From Gammaproteobacteria bacterium (lineage in GTDB: Bacteria > Pseudomonadota > Gammaproteobacteria > Pseudomonadales > Pseudomonadaceae): a stretch of 37,312 bases of DNA. The stretch is from assembly GCA_903970465.1 (NCBI GenBank), contig CAJCIO010000063.1, positions 1-37,312 of the forward strand. The letters are read 5' to 3'. The notes beneath the pieces are model-generated. The model saw nothing but the letters and a program-made list of their open reading frames with translations, did not search any database and had not been told where the DNA came from. Shown piece by piece: positions 8,298 through 18,103 of the stretch. How positions within the stretch are numbered: the first letter of the stretch is position 1; each line of letters begins with the position of its first letter. Made by a program: the position numbers and the translations under genes.

Positions 8298-9212
8298 ATG
8301 CTCATCGATGAAGAGTTGACGCTTAAAAAGCTCGAAGTGTTTCTGGCGTTCATGCGCACTGGCAATCTGGGGCGCGCTGCGGCGCAATTGGGCACGAGTA
8401 ATGTCAGTGTGCATCGCGCTATCCACTCCCTTGAAAGCGCACTGCGCTGCCCGCTGTTCAAGCACGAAGGACGCAACCTGACCCCCTTGGAAAGCGCCTA
8501 TGTGTTGGAAGAACGCGCGCAACAACTGATTCAGGACGTGGTCGAGGGCGTTCGGCTGACGCGGGAGGCAGCAGGTTATTCGGCGGAACGCTTCAAGTTG
8601 GGCTCGCTGTACTCGCTCACGGTCAAGACCGTACCGCAGCTGATCATGGGACTGAAAATTCGTCGCAGCGAACTCAACATCGACTTGATTCTCGGCTCTA
8701 ATCTCGACCTGCTATACAAACTCAAGAACATGGAAGTGGACGCAGCGCTGGTATCGCTTGAGGGCGACGTTGCCGATCAGGACTGCGAGCGCATAGCACT
8801 TTTTTCTGACGACATGTTCCTCGCCACCCCCGCAGACTCGAAATTTGCCCAGCGCGCGGAGGTGGACCTGACTGAGGTTCGGGATGAGACGTTCATCACC
8901 CTCACTTCGGGTTTCGCCACTCACAAGGATGGCAAACGGGTGTTCGAGCAGGCGGGTTTCGAGCCCAAGGTGGCGATGCAGGTCAACGACATCTTCACTC
9001 TGCTGAGCATGGTCAGTTCTGGGGTCGGTTATGCCCTGCTCCCTGGGCGTATCGCCGCTGTGTATGAGAACCACGTGAAGCTCATTCCGCTGCAAGCCAG
9101 GTATCGGTTGCAACAGCATATCGGCGTCGTATTCCTCAAAGCGAAGGAACGCGACCCCAATTTGCTGGCGTTGCTGGCGGAATGTCGGATGTACGCCAAT
9201 CGCTCTCTGTAA
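8298..9212 (+). CDS. mdcR: LysR-type regulator of malonate decarboxylase
   Basis: A 304-residue LysR-type regulator. The N-terminal winged helix-turn-helix is evident (LEVFLAFMRTGNLGRAAAQLGTS through LESALRCPLFKHEGRNLTPL, about 11-65), followed by a periplasmic-binding-protein-like effector domain. It ends 49 bp from the convergent madM stop, and mdcR follows the mdc genes in Pseudomonas and Acinetobacter. It should activate the operon when malonate is present. GAGG lies about nine bases before the ATG. Family is certain; the mdcR name rests on the location. Confidence 0.88.
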   Translation: MLIDEELTLKKLEVFLAFMRTGNLGRAAAQLGTSNVSVHRAIHSLESALRCPLFKHEGRNLTPLESAYVLEERAQQLIQDVVEGVRLTREAAGYSAERFKLGSLYSLTVKTVPQLIMGLKIRRSELNIDLILGSNLDLLYKLKNMEVDAALVSLEGDVADQDCERIALFSDDMFLATPADSKFAQRAEVDLTEVRDETFITLTSGFATHKDGKRVFEQAGFEPKVAMQVNDIFTLLSMVSSGVGYALLPGRIAAVYENHVKLIPLQARYRLQQHIGVVFLKAKERDPNLLALLAECRMYANRSL

Positions 9213-9260
9213 GCGCCCTTCATCGGCCCTTGATGCAACCACTGAAAAGCGCGGTGCCGT

Positions 9261-10025
9261 CTACCCCACCAGGGCCCGAACGATGAAATACAGCACCGAC
9301 GGGCCTAACAAACAGCCAAGCCCGGTATGGAAGGTCGCCGTGAGCGCCCCGTAGGGCACCAGGCGCCGATCGGTTGCGGCAAGGCCCGCAGTCACGCCGC
9401 TGACAGTGCCAGCCAGCCCACCGAACACCATCGCCGAGCGCGGGTTGTCCAGTCCCATCCAACGGGCCGCCATGGGCGTGCCCACCATCACCAGAATCGC
9501 CTTGATCAGGCCAGTGGCAATCGACAACGCCATGACGTCCGACGAAGCGCCAATAGCGGCACCGGTCACGGGCCCAACGATGTACGTCACGGCGCCTGCG
9601 CCGATCGTTGTCATGCTGACGGCATCTCGATACCCAAACGCCCACGCGATACTTGCCCCGGTAATGAACGGCAGCAGAGTGCCCAGCAGCAGAGCGATAA
9701 CACCGATCAGCCCGGCTTTTTTCGCCTCGGTGGCCTGGACTTCGAAAGCAGTGGCGACGATGGCGAAGTCACGCAACATCGCGCCCCCCATCAGGCCTAT
9801 ACCGGAGAACAAACTCAAGTCAGCCAGGCCTTTCTGACCGCCCGTCATCGTGCCACCCACCCAGGCCAGCACCAGGCCGATCACAATCGCAATCGCCGAG
9901 CCGTGAATACGCCCAAAGGTCAGCCGCTTGGAGAGGATGACCGATATCCACATGATGATGCCGACGAAGGCAAAGGCGGTGATCAGGCTGTTATGTTCCA
10001 AACCTTTTTCGATCAAGTCCCACAT
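9261..10025 (-). CDS. madM: Malonate transporter, subunit MadM
   Basis: A 254-residue, multi-helix inner-membrane protein beginning MWDLIEKGLEHNSLITAF, typical of MadM. It works with MadL as a sodium-coupled malonate importer. The ATG at 10025 lies one base after the madL stop, and a run of six G in the end of madL serves as ribosome binding site; the longer in-frame start eight codons upstream lies inside madL and is less likely. It is the last gene of the mdc operon. Confidence 0.93.
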   Translation of the reverse strand: MWDLIEKGLEHNSLITAFAFVGIIMWISVILSKRLTFGRIHGSAIAIVIGLVLAWVGGTMTGGQKGLADLSLFSGIGLMGGAMLRDFAIVATAFEVQATEAKKAGLIGVIALLLGTLLPFITGASIAWAFGYRDAVSMTTIGAGAVTYIVGPVTGAAIGASSDVMALSIATGLIKAILVMVGTPMAARWMGLDNPRSAMVFGGLAGTVSGVTAGLAATDRRLVPYGALTATFHTGLGCLLGPSVLYFIVRALVG

Positions 10026-10026
10026 C

Positions 10027-10443
10027 TCAGCGCCCCCCTGCCGTGGCAACGACAGGCACGCCAGCGATGGGCTCAGCCGGCAACGGTTCGCCTTTGTGGG
10101 TCCGGCTGATCAGCGCAATCGTGCAGCCGCAAATCACCACCGAGGCAATAGCCGCCAGCACCGCCACCGGTCCGCCATGCAAGGCAGTCACCACGTTCTG
10201 CTGCGCCGCCATGGCCACCACCACTGGAATGTACATCGCCCCCCAAAAGCCGACGCCCATTTCGCAATCCTTGCTCAGGCCGCCCTTCTTCTGCATCCAC
10301 AGCCGCGCACAGATCAGCAGGATCATCGCGATACCGACCCCGCCAACGTTTGATTTGACGCCCAGCAGTACGCCAAGCATGTCCCCTACGATCACCCCTG
10401 CCAGGGTACAAATCGCCAACAGCGCCACACCGTAAATAATCAT
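10027..10443 (-). CDS. madL: Malonate transporter, subunit MadL
   Basis: A 138-residue membrane protein with about four helices (MIIYGVALLAICTLAGVIVGDMLGVLLG and later segments). MadL and MadM together take up malonate with Na+. The ATG at 10443 was preferred to an upstream GTG/ATG because the family begins with this MIIYG-like segment. The gene follows mdcH after 63 bp and directly precedes madM. Confidence 0.93.
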   Translation of the reverse strand: MIIYGVALLAICTLAGVIVGDMLGVLLGVKSNVGGVGIAMILLICARLWMQKKGGLSKDCEMGVGFWGAMYIPVVVAMAAQQNVVTALHGGPVAVLAAIASVVICGCTIALISRTHKGEPLPAEPIAGVPVVATAGGR

Positions 10444-10506
10444 GTCGTAGTCCTCAACGTGCATCGTTAGGTATTGTTTTTGTTGTTCGAAGCCTGGTTC
10501 GGATCG

Positions 10507-11427
10507 CTAAATGGGTTGGGCTTCCTCCTTGCGCAGGAGCGCTTCTACGGTGTCCATTCGGGTGGTGTCGAATGCCATCGTGCAGCCGGGCCCGAATACG
10601 CGCCGCCCCAGATTTGTCAACACCGCACCAGGGGGCGCTTCAAGGTGCAGCCTTACCCCGCGCTCCAAGGCGTTCTGCATTGCGCCCCGCCAATCCACCA
10701 GGCGACACATGTTGAACGCGAGGTCATGGCGCAACGCTTCGATATGGATCACCCGCCGCGCGCTGCTGCCGCTGATGTACCCGCGCGATGGAGTCGCCAG
10801 TTGCACTTGCTGAAAGGCCTTGGCCAGGCTTTGCGCAGGCTCTTGCAGCAATAGACAGTGGGACGGCACGCTGACGGCCAGGCGTTTGGCCAATCCCGCA
10901 CCGCGCTCCTTGGCAAGCCGTGCGACGCGGGTCATGGCGTCGTCGCTGCCGGCGATCACCACCTGGTTATCCGCATTGATATTCGCCAGATAGACCGGAG
11001 CATCCTCAGACTGGACTTCGCGCAATATCCGTTCGACGGCGGGAACGTCCAGACCCAATATGGCCGTCATGCCGTAACCATGAGGGTAAGCGTCCTGCAT
11101 CAGTGTGCCGCGCAGGCTGACGAGACGTAACGCATCGTCGAAACGCAAAGCGCCCGCCGCTACCGCCGCCGGATAGGCGCCTATCGACAACCCTGCCACG
11201 AAGTCGGTCTTCAGATCATGCTGCGAAAGTGCCCGGGAAGCGCCCACGCCTGCGATCAACAGGCACAGCTGTACCGCGCGGGTGCTGTTCAAGGCCTCGA
11301 TGGAGTCGAGCCGCCAAGCGTCTTCGCCCAGTACCTCACTCGCCTCGCTCATCGTTTGCGCGCAAACGCTCTGCAGCATGCCAGGCCGCTGGGCGCCCTG
11401 CCCCGGGAACACCAGAATACTGCTCAC
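10507..11427 (-). CDS. mdcH: Malonate decarboxylase epsilon subunit, malonyl-CoA:ACP transacylase
   Basis: About 306 residues of the FabD-type acyltransferase fold. It starts SSILVFPGQGAQRPGM, has the nucleophile elbow GLSIGAYPA and the active-site His in VPSHCLL. MdcH loads the first malonyl group from malonyl-CoA onto the decarboxylase ACP, which primes the catalytic cycle. The GTG at 11427 overlaps the mdcG stop as GTGA, which decides the start over a frame extending 48 codons further into mdcG. Confidence 0.93.
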   Translation of the reverse strand: MSSILVFPGQGAQRPGMLQSVCAQTMSEASEVLGEDAWRLDSIEALNSTRAVQLCLLIAGVGASRALSQHDLKTDFVAGLSIGAYPAAVAAGALRFDDALRLVSLRGTLMQDAYPHGYGMTAILGLDVPAVERILREVQSEDAPVYLANINADNQVVIAGSDDAMTRVARLAKERGAGLAKRLAVSVPSHCLLLQEPAQSLAKAFQQVQLATPSRGYISGSSARRVIHIEALRHDLAFNMCRLVDWRGAMQNALERGVRLHLEAPPGAVLTNLGRRVFGPGCTMAFDTTRMDTVEALLRKEEAQPI

Positions 11428-12038
11428 GACGCCAATTCCTGAGGGCCCCAGGGATCGCTGGTGAGGTAGGCGCCCTGGGCGCTTTTGAGCAATACGCGCT
11501 GCTTGCCCGCCGCCCACTCGCGCAATGCCACCCCGCCCAGCGGGGTTTGCAACTGGATGTCGACTGGACAAGGTGCGCCGTCACACACCCCGAGGATACG
11601 CCGTGCCTCACTGCGGCCCATGGGCTGCGCAGTGCGCAGGATCAAGTCGAGGTCGCTGTGCTCGTGCAGAGCAGGTACGCCACTCGCCAACTCGAAGCCG
11701 GCGCTTCCGGCGACCCCCCAGATCCAGCCGCAGTCATCGAGCCTGGGGCGGAGCCAGGCCAAAGCGCGCATCGCGGCTAAATCGCTGCGTGCAACGGGGT
11801 GACAAAGTTCTTCCGGGCACACTCGCCGGGTGACCGCCACCGCCTCCATGGTGGTCGCGAATCGGCGATCGCGCGTCGACCCGCGCACCCCGACCGCGAT
11901 TTTCCCGGTGCCAGCCACTGATCTTCGCACCACCACCGGTTGGCCCGACGTCAGGACACGTACCACCCAATCAGGGGCTGCCGGCACGTGATGCGCCTGC
12001 AGTCCCCAGAGCAGATCGTGTGGTTCGATCGACTTCAC
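11424..12038 (-). CDS. mdcG: Malonate decarboxylase holo-ACP synthase
   Basis: A 204-residue nucleotidyltransferase-like protein. It starts VKSIEPHDLLWG and contains the conserved VAVGVRGSTRDRR-like and EHSDLDLILRT segments (the second with the acidic D-x-D metal-binding residues). MdcG transfers the phosphoribosyl-dephospho-CoA prosthetic group to Ser25 of the ACP (MdcC). Two consecutive GTG codons (12041, 12038) can start it; 12038 overlaps the mdcE stop as GTGA and has the better distance to GAGAG, so it is preferred. The downstream stop overlaps mdcH. Confidence 0.92.
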   Translation of the reverse strand: MKSIEPHDLLWGLQAHHVPAAPDWVVRVLTSGQPVVVRRSVAGTGKIAVGVRGSTRDRRFATTMEAVAVTRRVCPEELCHPVARSDLAAMRALAWLRPRLDDCGWIWGVAGSAGFELASGVPALHEHSDLDLILRTAQPMGRSEARRILGVCDGAPCPVDIQLQTPLGGVALREWAAGKQRVLLKSAQGAYLTSDPWGPQELAS

Positions 12039-12838
12039 CACTGTGCTCTCATCAGTTCACGCACGGTGCTGGATGCCGCTCGGTTAGGCGCCCCTAAACG
12101 GCAGCGTAGATCGGTACCGGTGGCCTCGACGTCGGCTATTGCGCGAAGCAGGCAGTCACGCACTTGGGCGATATCCGCAAGCGTCGGTGCTTCGATCTGC
12201 TCAACGTCGAGGGTGTCCCAGAGCAGCCCCAGGCTGGCGAAACTTTCGATGTCGTAGGCCATGGGCGGTACGGAAGCGGCCAAGGCTTCGAGCTCTTCGA
12301 CGCTACGCAGCGTCACCCGAGCCGCTGATGCCTTGCCCATCGCATGCACCATGACCCCTGGATCGCGCAGGGCGATCAGGCGATTGGCCTGATAACCGTG
12401 AGCCAGAAACGCGCCGGACATGGCCTTGCCGACCAGCAGGCCGATCACCGCATGGCCCGCCAACCTCGCCCGGGCATAGCTGTCGGCGGCCCCCGCCAGT
12501 GCCTGATGAATCCCCAAGGCTTCTTCACGGCGGCCATAGGCCTGGCTGGGCACATCGACGATGGCGATCACGGCGCGCTTGAGGGGTTTATCGCGGTCGG
12601 CTTGAATCATGTCGTTCACTGTTTTGGCCAACCCCCAACCCTCCAGCAAGCCGACTTCACCGTTGCGTGCACGAACGAAGGGGTTGCCAGGATCCGGGAC
12701 CACGGCAATGAATCGGGCTGGTCGGCCACCGAGCGATCCATCGGCCACCTGCACCGATGCGGGCAGCCCGGGGATCGACGGGCTGGCGTCGCTCAACGCG
12801 TTGAACCACCGCAAACCTCGAAGGGAATAGGTGCTCAT
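12035..12838 (-). CDS. mdcE: Malonate decarboxylase gamma subunit
   Basis: A 267-residue protein of the crotonase-like carboxyltransferase fold, with MdcD forming the biotin-independent decarboxylase that removes CO2 from malonyl-ACP and regenerates acetyl-ACP. The start MSTYSLRGLRWFNALSD and the GLLVGKAMSGAFLAHGYQANRLIAL segment are typical of MdcE. Its ATG overlaps the mdcD stop as ATGA and its stop overlaps the mdcG GTG. Confidence 0.94.
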   Translation of the reverse strand: MSTYSLRGLRWFNALSDASPSIPGLPASVQVADGSLGGRPARFIAVVPDPGNPFVRARNGEVGLLEGWGLAKTVNDMIQADRDKPLKRAVIAIVDVPSQAYGRREEALGIHQALAGAADSYARARLAGHAVIGLLVGKAMSGAFLAHGYQANRLIALRDPGVMVHAMGKASAARVTLRSVEELEALAASVPPMAYDIESFASLGLLWDTLDVEQIEAPTLADIAQVRDCLLRAIADVEATGTDLRCRLGAPNRAASSTVRELMRAQW

Positions 12839-13686
12839 CAGTGTTCTCCTCCAAATAAATGGCGAACGGTGGCCGGTTCCACCTGCGGCTCAGCGTTGAA
12901 ATCGGTCAATTGCCGAAGGAACAAATCGGCCTGCATGCTGCGCTGCTTTACGGGCAAACCCAGCAGCAATAATTCACTGACTTGCTGCTTGATCTGTTGC
13001 TGGTCGTCCCTCACGTAACGCTCGGCCATGCCACTGGCAAAACGCTGCTCGCCCCCTGTAAGGCTCCAGATGAACGGACGGTCGCGCGAGTCATACTCGT
13101 CCAGACCTGCCTCCTGTTCGATGACTTGAGGGCCGTTGAGGCCAAGCCGCGCCTCCTGAGTGACGAGCAACGCCGAGCACAAGCCTGCGGCAATGGACAT
13201 GCCGCCAAAACAGCCGACGCTGCCTGCCACCACGCCAATGACTGGCTGGTAGCGGCGCAAATCAACGATGGCTGCATGAATATCCGCAATCGCCGCGAGG
13301 CCCAGGTTGGCCTCCTGCAAACGTACGCCGCCGGTTTCCAACAACAGAATGGCGCGGGTTGGCACCCCATTGCGGTTGTCTTCGGCGGCAAGTTCCAACG
13401 CGGCCGCAATCTTGGCGCCGCCCACTTCGCCAAGACTGCCTCCCTGGAAGGCCCCCTCGATGGAGGCGATGACCACCGGCATTTCGGTCAACCGACCTTT
13501 GGCGATCACCACACCGTCATCCGCTTGTGGCACCACGCCCTGGCGAGCCAACCAAGGCGACATGATCCGCTGGAACGGGTCAAGCAACTCGCGAAAGGTC
13601 CCTTCGTCCAACAATGCTTTTATTCGCTGCCGTGCGCTGAGCTCCACAAAGCTGCGCTTGTGCAGCAGGGTTGCTGATTCAGTCAT
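12838..13686 (-). CDS. mdcD: Malonate decarboxylase beta subunit
   Basis: A 282-residue homologue of the acetyl-CoA carboxylase carboxyltransferase beta fold, with glycine-rich GAFQGGSLGEVGGAKIA and GSVGCFGGMSIAAGLC segments that line the acyl-ACP site. It pairs with MdcE. ATG 13686 has GAGGAG about eight bases ahead and overlaps the mdcC stop by eight bases; an in-frame ATG five codons upstream has no ribosome binding site. Confidence 0.94.
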   Translation of the reverse strand: MTESATLLHKRSFVELSARQRIKALLDEGTFRELLDPFQRIMSPWLARQGVVPQADDGVVIAKGRLTEMPVVIASIEGAFQGGSLGEVGGAKIAAALELAAEDNRNGVPTRAILLLETGGVRLQEANLGLAAIADIHAAIVDLRRYQPVIGVVAGSVGCFGGMSIAAGLCSALLVTQEARLGLNGPQVIEQEAGLDEYDSRDRPFIWSLTGGEQRFASGMAERYVRDDQQQIKQQVSELLLLGLPVKQRSMQADLFLRQLTDFNAEPQVEPATVRHLFGGEH

Positions 13687-13978
13687 GGCTGATCTCCTCA
13701 AAGCCCTGCTCCAGGCGCAGCCTCACGACACCGGGCGTGGCGCCAAAATCGTGAATGTCGATCGCCATGGCAGGCGGGGTCTGGCCATCGAACATCCGCG
13801 CAAACAGGTGTTGCCAGCGCTGTTCGCTGCCATCGACCGAGGTCTGCACGACGATGGTCAATTTACCCGCTACGCCGGGCTCGATAAGCACCTCGAGGTC
13901 ACCAGACCCAACGCAGCCGACCAGTGTGCGATGCCGTGGCGGCTGGCCTGCGGGGAATTCAAAAGACAAGGTTTCCAT
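13679..13978 (-). CDS. mdcC: Malonate decarboxylase acyl carrier protein (delta subunit)
   Basis: A 99-residue carrier protein. Ser25 in CVGSGDLEVL is the residue that carries the 2'-(5''-phosphoribosyl)-3'-dephospho-CoA group. It takes malonyl by MdcA and gives up CO2 through MdcDE. The ATG at 13978 overlaps the mdcB stop as ATGA. The usual length of MdcC is about 99, so the start is secure. Confidence 0.95.
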   Translation of the reverse strand: METLSFEFPAGQPPRHRTLVGCVGSGDLEVLIEPGVAGKLTIVVQTSVDGSEQRWQHLFARMFDGQTPPAMAIDIHDFGATPGVVRLRLEQGFEEISHD

Positions 13979-14853
13979 CACTGACCTCCCGCCAGCGCGC
14001 ATGCGCCGGACTCGATGCGATCAAGGAACAGGCACGCCGCAAGCATGTCGGCAGCTCCTCCGGGCGATGCGTTGAGCTTCAGCAGTTGCCTGTCCAGTTC
14101 ATGCAACAGACGGCGGCCTGCCAGGCTGGCACTGCCGCCGGCTTGCAATATTGCTGCGGCTCCGGACTGCATCGCCCGCAATCCCTCTTCCCCTGCGCGG
14201 TAGAGCACGCAGGTGTCCGTCAATTGCGCCATGATGGCCAGCAGCGCGTCGAGTCGAGCGTTTTGCTCGGCGTGGCCGGCGGCGCGGCTTCGTTTGAGTT
14301 GCGGCAACGCTCTTTGCGTCACCCCAGGAAACCCCGATTGCGCTTCTTCGCGGGCACCTGACGCCCCATAACGTTTTGCAACTTCAGCACCATGACTGAA
14401 GGAACAGGGCGCGTGAGTGTCCGGCAAAAGCGCCAGATGTGCGGCCCGCAGGGCGATGGCTTGCGCAGAGTCACAATGTGGTTCCAGCGCCACGGCGGCG
14501 ACCAGCAGACCCAACGCCCATACCGCGCCCCGGTGGGTATTCACGCCCCGGGTCGTGGCCAGCATCGCCGTTTCGCCTTCACGCCCTATGCGCCCCAACG
14601 CTTCACGTAATGTCAGGCCGACCTCGCCGAGGTCACCTGCGGCCTCGGCCATTGCCTTGAACGTTGGCCAAAGTGCCAACGCCGACGCGTGCATCAGCCC
14701 CAAGTGCAGGTCCGTATGGGCACCACTTCCCCGCCGATCGACCAATGCCGGCTTTGGCGACAGATCCGCTTCATCGATCAACGCCTGCACGGCGATGTCG
14801 GCCAGGCGCTCTGCCAAGGTGTGTTCTCGCAGTTGCAGATTGGAGACGTGCAT
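13978..14853 (-). CDS. mdcB: Triphosphoribosyl-dephospho-CoA synthase
   Basis: A 291-residue CitG/MdcB family enzyme with the conserved [16 protein letters not shown] and [14 protein letters not shown] segments. It makes the prosthetic-group precursor 2'-(5''-triphosphoribosyl)-3'-dephospho-CoA from ATP and dephospho-CoA, which MdcG attaches to MdcC. ATG 14853 overlaps the mdcA stop as TAATG. A frame extending 16 codons further into mdcA is not the natural start. Confidence 0.94.
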   Translation of the reverse strand: MHVSNLQLREHTLAERLADIAVQALIDEADLSPKPALVDRRGSGAHTDLHLGLMHASALALWPTFKAMAEAAGDLGEVGLTLREALGRIGREGETAMLATTRGVNTHRGAVWALGLLVAAVALEPHCDSAQAIALRAAHLALLPDTHAPCSFSHGAEVAKRYGASGAREEAQSGFPGVTQRALPQLKRSRAAGHAEQNARLDALLAIMAQLTDTCVLYRAGEEGLRAMQSGAAAILQAGGSASLAGRRLLHELDRQLLKLNASPGGAADMLAACLFLDRIESGACALAGGQ

Positions 14854-16523
14854 TACCAACTCCTGAATTTGGCGGGCGGGCTGTAGAGGCCACCGGACCA
14901 CTCGACCAGATCGGCCACGCTTTTCGCGGCTAACAGTTCGCGCGTGGCGTCCGTGCGGCGAATGCCCAGATCTTCGGGCAATGCGATCAAGCCCTCGCGA
15001 CGCATGCGCGCCGTGTCTTTGGGATCGTGGCGCAGCCCGATCACGGTGACGCCAGCAACCGCCGCAATCATCGCCTGGCGCTCTTCCAGGGTGCGCGCCT
15101 TGTAGAGGTAAGCGATGCCCTCCTCGGTCAGCAGATGGGTGACGTCATCGCCGTAAATCATGATGGGGGCCAGCGGCATACCGGTTTTGCGGGCAACCTC
15201 GATGGCGTCCAGGCTTTCCACAAAGGTCGGCTTGCCCCCTTCCTGAAATGTTTCCACCATCTGCACGACCAGTTTCTTGCCACGCTCCAACAGGGCCTCA
15301 GGTGCATCGCTGTGGCGCATGTCCAACCAGGCGGGGGTGCCGTGGCGACGCCCCCGTGGGTCGTGACCCATGTTCGGTGCACCGCCAAAACCCGCCAAGC
15401 GGCCGCGGGTCACCGTGGAGGAGTGCCCGTCGCCATCGACTTGAAGGGTGGCGCCGATGAACAGGTCCACCGCGTATTGCCCAGCGAGTTGGCAAACCAT
15501 GCGGTTGGAACGCAACGAACCGTCTCGGCCGGTAAAAAACACATCGGGGCGCGCCGCAATGTAGTTCTCCATGCCCAGCTCGGTACCAAAACAATGCACG
15601 CTTTCAACCCAACCACTTTCGATGGCCGGGATCAAAGTTGGATGCGGGTTCAAGGTCCAGTTGCGACAAATCTTCCCTCTCAGGCCAAGGGATTCGCCGT
15701 ATGTCGGCAGGATCAACTCAATGGCGGCGGTGTTGAAGCCGATGCCATGATTGAGCGACTGGACGTTATGTTTCTCATAGATGCCGCGGATGGCCATCAT
15801 CGCCATGAGCACATGGACCGGTTTGATGTGGCGAGGGTCACGGGTGAACAACGGTTCAATATAAAAAGGCCTGTCGGCCACTACGACGAAGTCCACCCAA
15901 GAGGCTGGAATATCGACCCGCGGCAGATCAGTGACATCGTCGACCAATTGATTGACCTGGACGATGACAATCCCGTCGCTGAACGCCGCAGGCTCGATCA
16001 GCGCTGGCGTGTCCTCGGTGCTCGGCCCGGTGTAGATATTCCCCGCCCTATCGGCCATGAACCCGGCCGACAGCACGACATTGGGAATAAGGTCCACCAC
16101 CAGTCGCGCGTAGAGTTCGATGTAAGTGTGAATCGCACCAATTTCCAGCAAACCGTCTTCAAGCAACTGGCTGATACGCAGACTCTGAGTGCCCGCGAAA
16201 GAAAAATCGAGTTTGCGCGCGATGCCTTTTTCGAACAGATCCAGATGCTCGGCACGTCCCACGCTGGGCATGATCATGTGCAAGTCATGAAGTTTGGAGG
16301 GATCGACTTTGGCCAATGATCGCGACAGAAAGTCCGCCTGCTTCTGGTTATTCCCCTCGAGGACGACACGGTCAGCGGGCAGGATCAATGCCTCAAGCGC
16401 CGTCACGATGCGGTCGCTGGGCAGCACTTTGCCGTCGGCCAGATCTTGTACCAGCTCCAGGCGTCGGCGCTTTTCACTACGCCTGCGCGTCCATCGTGCG
16501 TCCGGGGACATTGTAGTTGTCAT
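14853..16523 (-). CDS. mdcA: Malonate decarboxylase alpha subunit, acetyl-ACP:malonate ACP transferase
   Basis: A 556-residue CoA-transferase-fold protein, the family's usual length. It exchanges acetyl for malonyl on MdcC, releasing acetate. Conserved stretches include [20 protein letters not shown] and [15 protein letters not shown]. It is first gene of the operon; GAGGAG stands about seven bases before the ATG. With mdcB to madM downstream and overlapping, nine genes are probably one transcript. Confidence 0.96.
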   Translation of the reverse strand: MTTTMSPDARWTRRRSEKRRRLELVQDLADGKVLPSDRIVTALEALILPADRVVLEGNNQKQADFLSRSLAKVDPSKLHDLHMIMPSVGRAEHLDLFEKGIARKLDFSFAGTQSLRISQLLEDGLLEIGAIHTYIELYARLVVDLIPNVVLSAGFMADRAGNIYTGPSTEDTPALIEPAAFSDGIVIVQVNQLVDDVTDLPRVDIPASWVDFVVVADRPFYIEPLFTRDPRHIKPVHVLMAMMAIRGIYEKHNVQSLNHGIGFNTAAIELILPTYGESLGLRGKICRNWTLNPHPTLIPAIESGWVESVHCFGTELGMENYIAARPDVFFTGRDGSLRSNRMVCQLAGQYAVDLFIGATLQVDGDGHSSTVTRGRLAGFGGAPNMGHDPRGRRHGTPAWLDMRHSDAPEALLERGKKLVVQMVETFQEGGKPTFVESLDAIEVARKTGMPLAPIMIYGDDVTHLLTEEGIAYLYKARTLEERQAMIAAVAGVTVIGLRHDPKDTARMRREGLIALPEDLGIRRTDATRELLAAKSVADLVEWSGGLYSPPAKFRSW

Positions 16524-16601
16524 TATCGCTCCTCGTATTCGCTGTGGCGGTACTTTAGGAGCTGTTAGTGCGGGGGATCAATCAAGCAGGACAGTAGATC
16601 G

Positions 16602-16616
16602 TTACGGTCAGAGTAA
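16602..16616. promoter_or_regulatory. Candidate LysR (MdcR) box upstream of mdcA
   Basis: TTAC, seven bases, GTAA: a short inverted repeat containing T-N11-A, the LysR-type core. It lies about 80 bp upstream of the mdcA ATG in a 306-bp gap that holds no gene and should carry the mdc promoter. The arms are only four bases, so chance cannot be excluded. It is not the ATTGTATACAAT site described for Klebsiella MdcR. Confidence 0.35.
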
Positions 16617-16829
16617 TGGTAATCAAGTAAAACCTGCCGGATGCGCGCATCAGTGCAGCGCCCATATCGTTTAACCGTAGATGCCTGGGTGTCTATGAAC
16701 CCGGCAGTTGAAGTTTCCGTAGAGGGGTCACGAGACTTTTGTGCGCCGATCGGCGCCGGGAGTTACCGCCCATTGTCAGCCGGGGGTTTTTAGAATACTT
16801 TGTGAAAAACTTATACAAGGCATTTAGCA

Positions 16830-17276
16830 ATGTACAAGAAAGAGCAATGGCCACTGACCCTCTATTTTGATGGCGATTGCCCACTCTGCGCGCGAGAAAT
16901 CAAGTTACTGCGTGCCCACGCTTCAACGGCGAAGCTTCTGTTCGTGGACATCAGTGATGAAGGGTTTGACTCGAAGGCTCTGGGATTCACTCTTGAGGAT
17001 ATGCAGTCATCACTGCACGCCAGGTTCGAAGATGGGACCTGGGTCAAAGGCCTCGACGCGACCCTTTGGAGCTGGCGCGCAGCCGGCCTGGGTGTGTGGG
17101 CAGCGCCGCTGTCATGGCGCGTGATCAGGCCATTGCTTACCCTGGTTTATCGGCTTTTCTGTCGATGGCGCCCGCACTTGGCGTGGCTGCCTCATCCTGA
17201 TGGCAGCCGCCGGTGTCGCGGCAATAGCTGCAGCGTTTCAAAAGCCGATTCGCTTCCAGGCAATCGGAAACCGTAA
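16830..17276 (+). CDS. DCC-family (DUF393) thiol-disulfide oxidoreductase-like protein
   Basis: A 148-residue protein with the family signature YFDGDCPLC near the N-terminus (Cys17 and Cys20) and a hydrophobic stretch near residues 85-110. DCC proteins have a thioredoxin-like CxxC and unknown physiological substrates. It is alone on this strand, between the mdc promoter region and the convergent receiver gene. Assignment to the family is good; function is not known. Confidence 0.85.
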   Translation: MYKKEQWPLTLYFDGDCPLCAREIKLLRAHASTAKLLFVDISDEGFDSKALGFTLEDMQSSLHARFEDGTWVKGLDATLWSWRAAGLGVWAAPLSWRVIRPLLTLVYRLFCRWRPHLAWLPHPDGSRRCRGNSCSVSKADSLPGNRKP

Positions 17277-17365
17277 GTAATGGCAATTACCTGCCGCTGC
17301 TGTTTTGATCCCGACTTCCCTGATCAGCGGGCCCGCCTGGCAGCGCGGTCGAGCCGAGGCTTGCG

Positions 17366-17728
17366 CTAAGGCTGAGGGACCAGCATTTGGCAGGTATCGC
17401 TCACTTGGTCGACGGTGAACGGCTTGGTCAACCAGAAAACCCGATCTATGTGCAGTGAGTCCGAATCAATGTGATACCCGGAGGCGACGACGATAGGCAC
17501 TGCGGGAAACTTGCGATGGACCCTCTCTACCAACCCAACCCCGTCAATCTCTCCAGGCATGTTGAGATCGGTGATCAGAAGCTGCGGCGCTTCCCTGCGA
17601 TCCTGGAAATGCTGCCAGGCGAGGTCGGCATTTGGAAAAGGCAGGACTCGGTATCCATACATTTCCAGAATATCAGTGAGTAACTCGAGAATTTGTGGTT
17701 CATCTTCGACAACGACGATTGAATCCAT
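17366..17728 (-). CDS. Single-domain response regulator (receiver only)
   Basis: A 120-residue receiver domain without output domain. Acidic pocket VVEDE (Glu8-Asp9), phosphorylatable Asp54 in LLITDLNMPG, Ser83 and Lys102 (LTKPF) are all present. Such CheY-like proteins act by protein contact or as phosphate relays. No kinase gene adjoins it; a chemoreceptor gene is upstream on the same strand after 607 bp. ATG 17728 was chosen over an earlier in-frame ATG because receiver domains begin here; GGAA is a weak ribosome binding site. Confidence 0.87.
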   Translation of the reverse strand: MDSIVVVEDEPQILELLTDILEMYGYRVLPFPNADLAWQHFQDRREAPQLLITDLNMPGEIDGVGLVERVHRKFPAVPIVVASGYHIDSDSLHIDRVFWLTKPFTVDQVSDTCQMLVPQP

Positions 17729-18103
17729 TTGCGCATTTTCCGTGCTAAAAACGCTCGCCAAACGCATTGGAATCACAGATATCCATGAATCAGCGCCCTA
17801 GCAGATGTGTTACCTGATTAACGAGACCAGGCCATGCGTGTACATGGATAGCTTGACCGGAAAAAACGCTACAAAGTTCGGGCCTTATGGCTGATCGGGC
17901 GATTTGGTCAGATGAATGGTTTCCTCACAGGGGATTGCCTTGCCACGACAGACTCGTAGCTTTCTTGAGAAATTGGTCGGTCGAAGTCTCCATCACGCTC
18001 AGGTGGGCAGACAACTTGAATTGCCGAAATACCCTGTCGACCTGCGGCGCCCCAGTAGCCTCGGCCTACCACTGGTTTGACCTCATTTCGCAGCAAGAGC
18101 CGC
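17729..18103. other. Intergenic stretch, nothing identified
   Basis: About 375 bp between the receiver gene and the amber-interrupted remnant. Open frames on both strands are rich in Arg, Trp, His and Cys without a ribosome binding site, and I do not call them. The promoter of the receiver gene is probably here. Confidence 0.45.
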
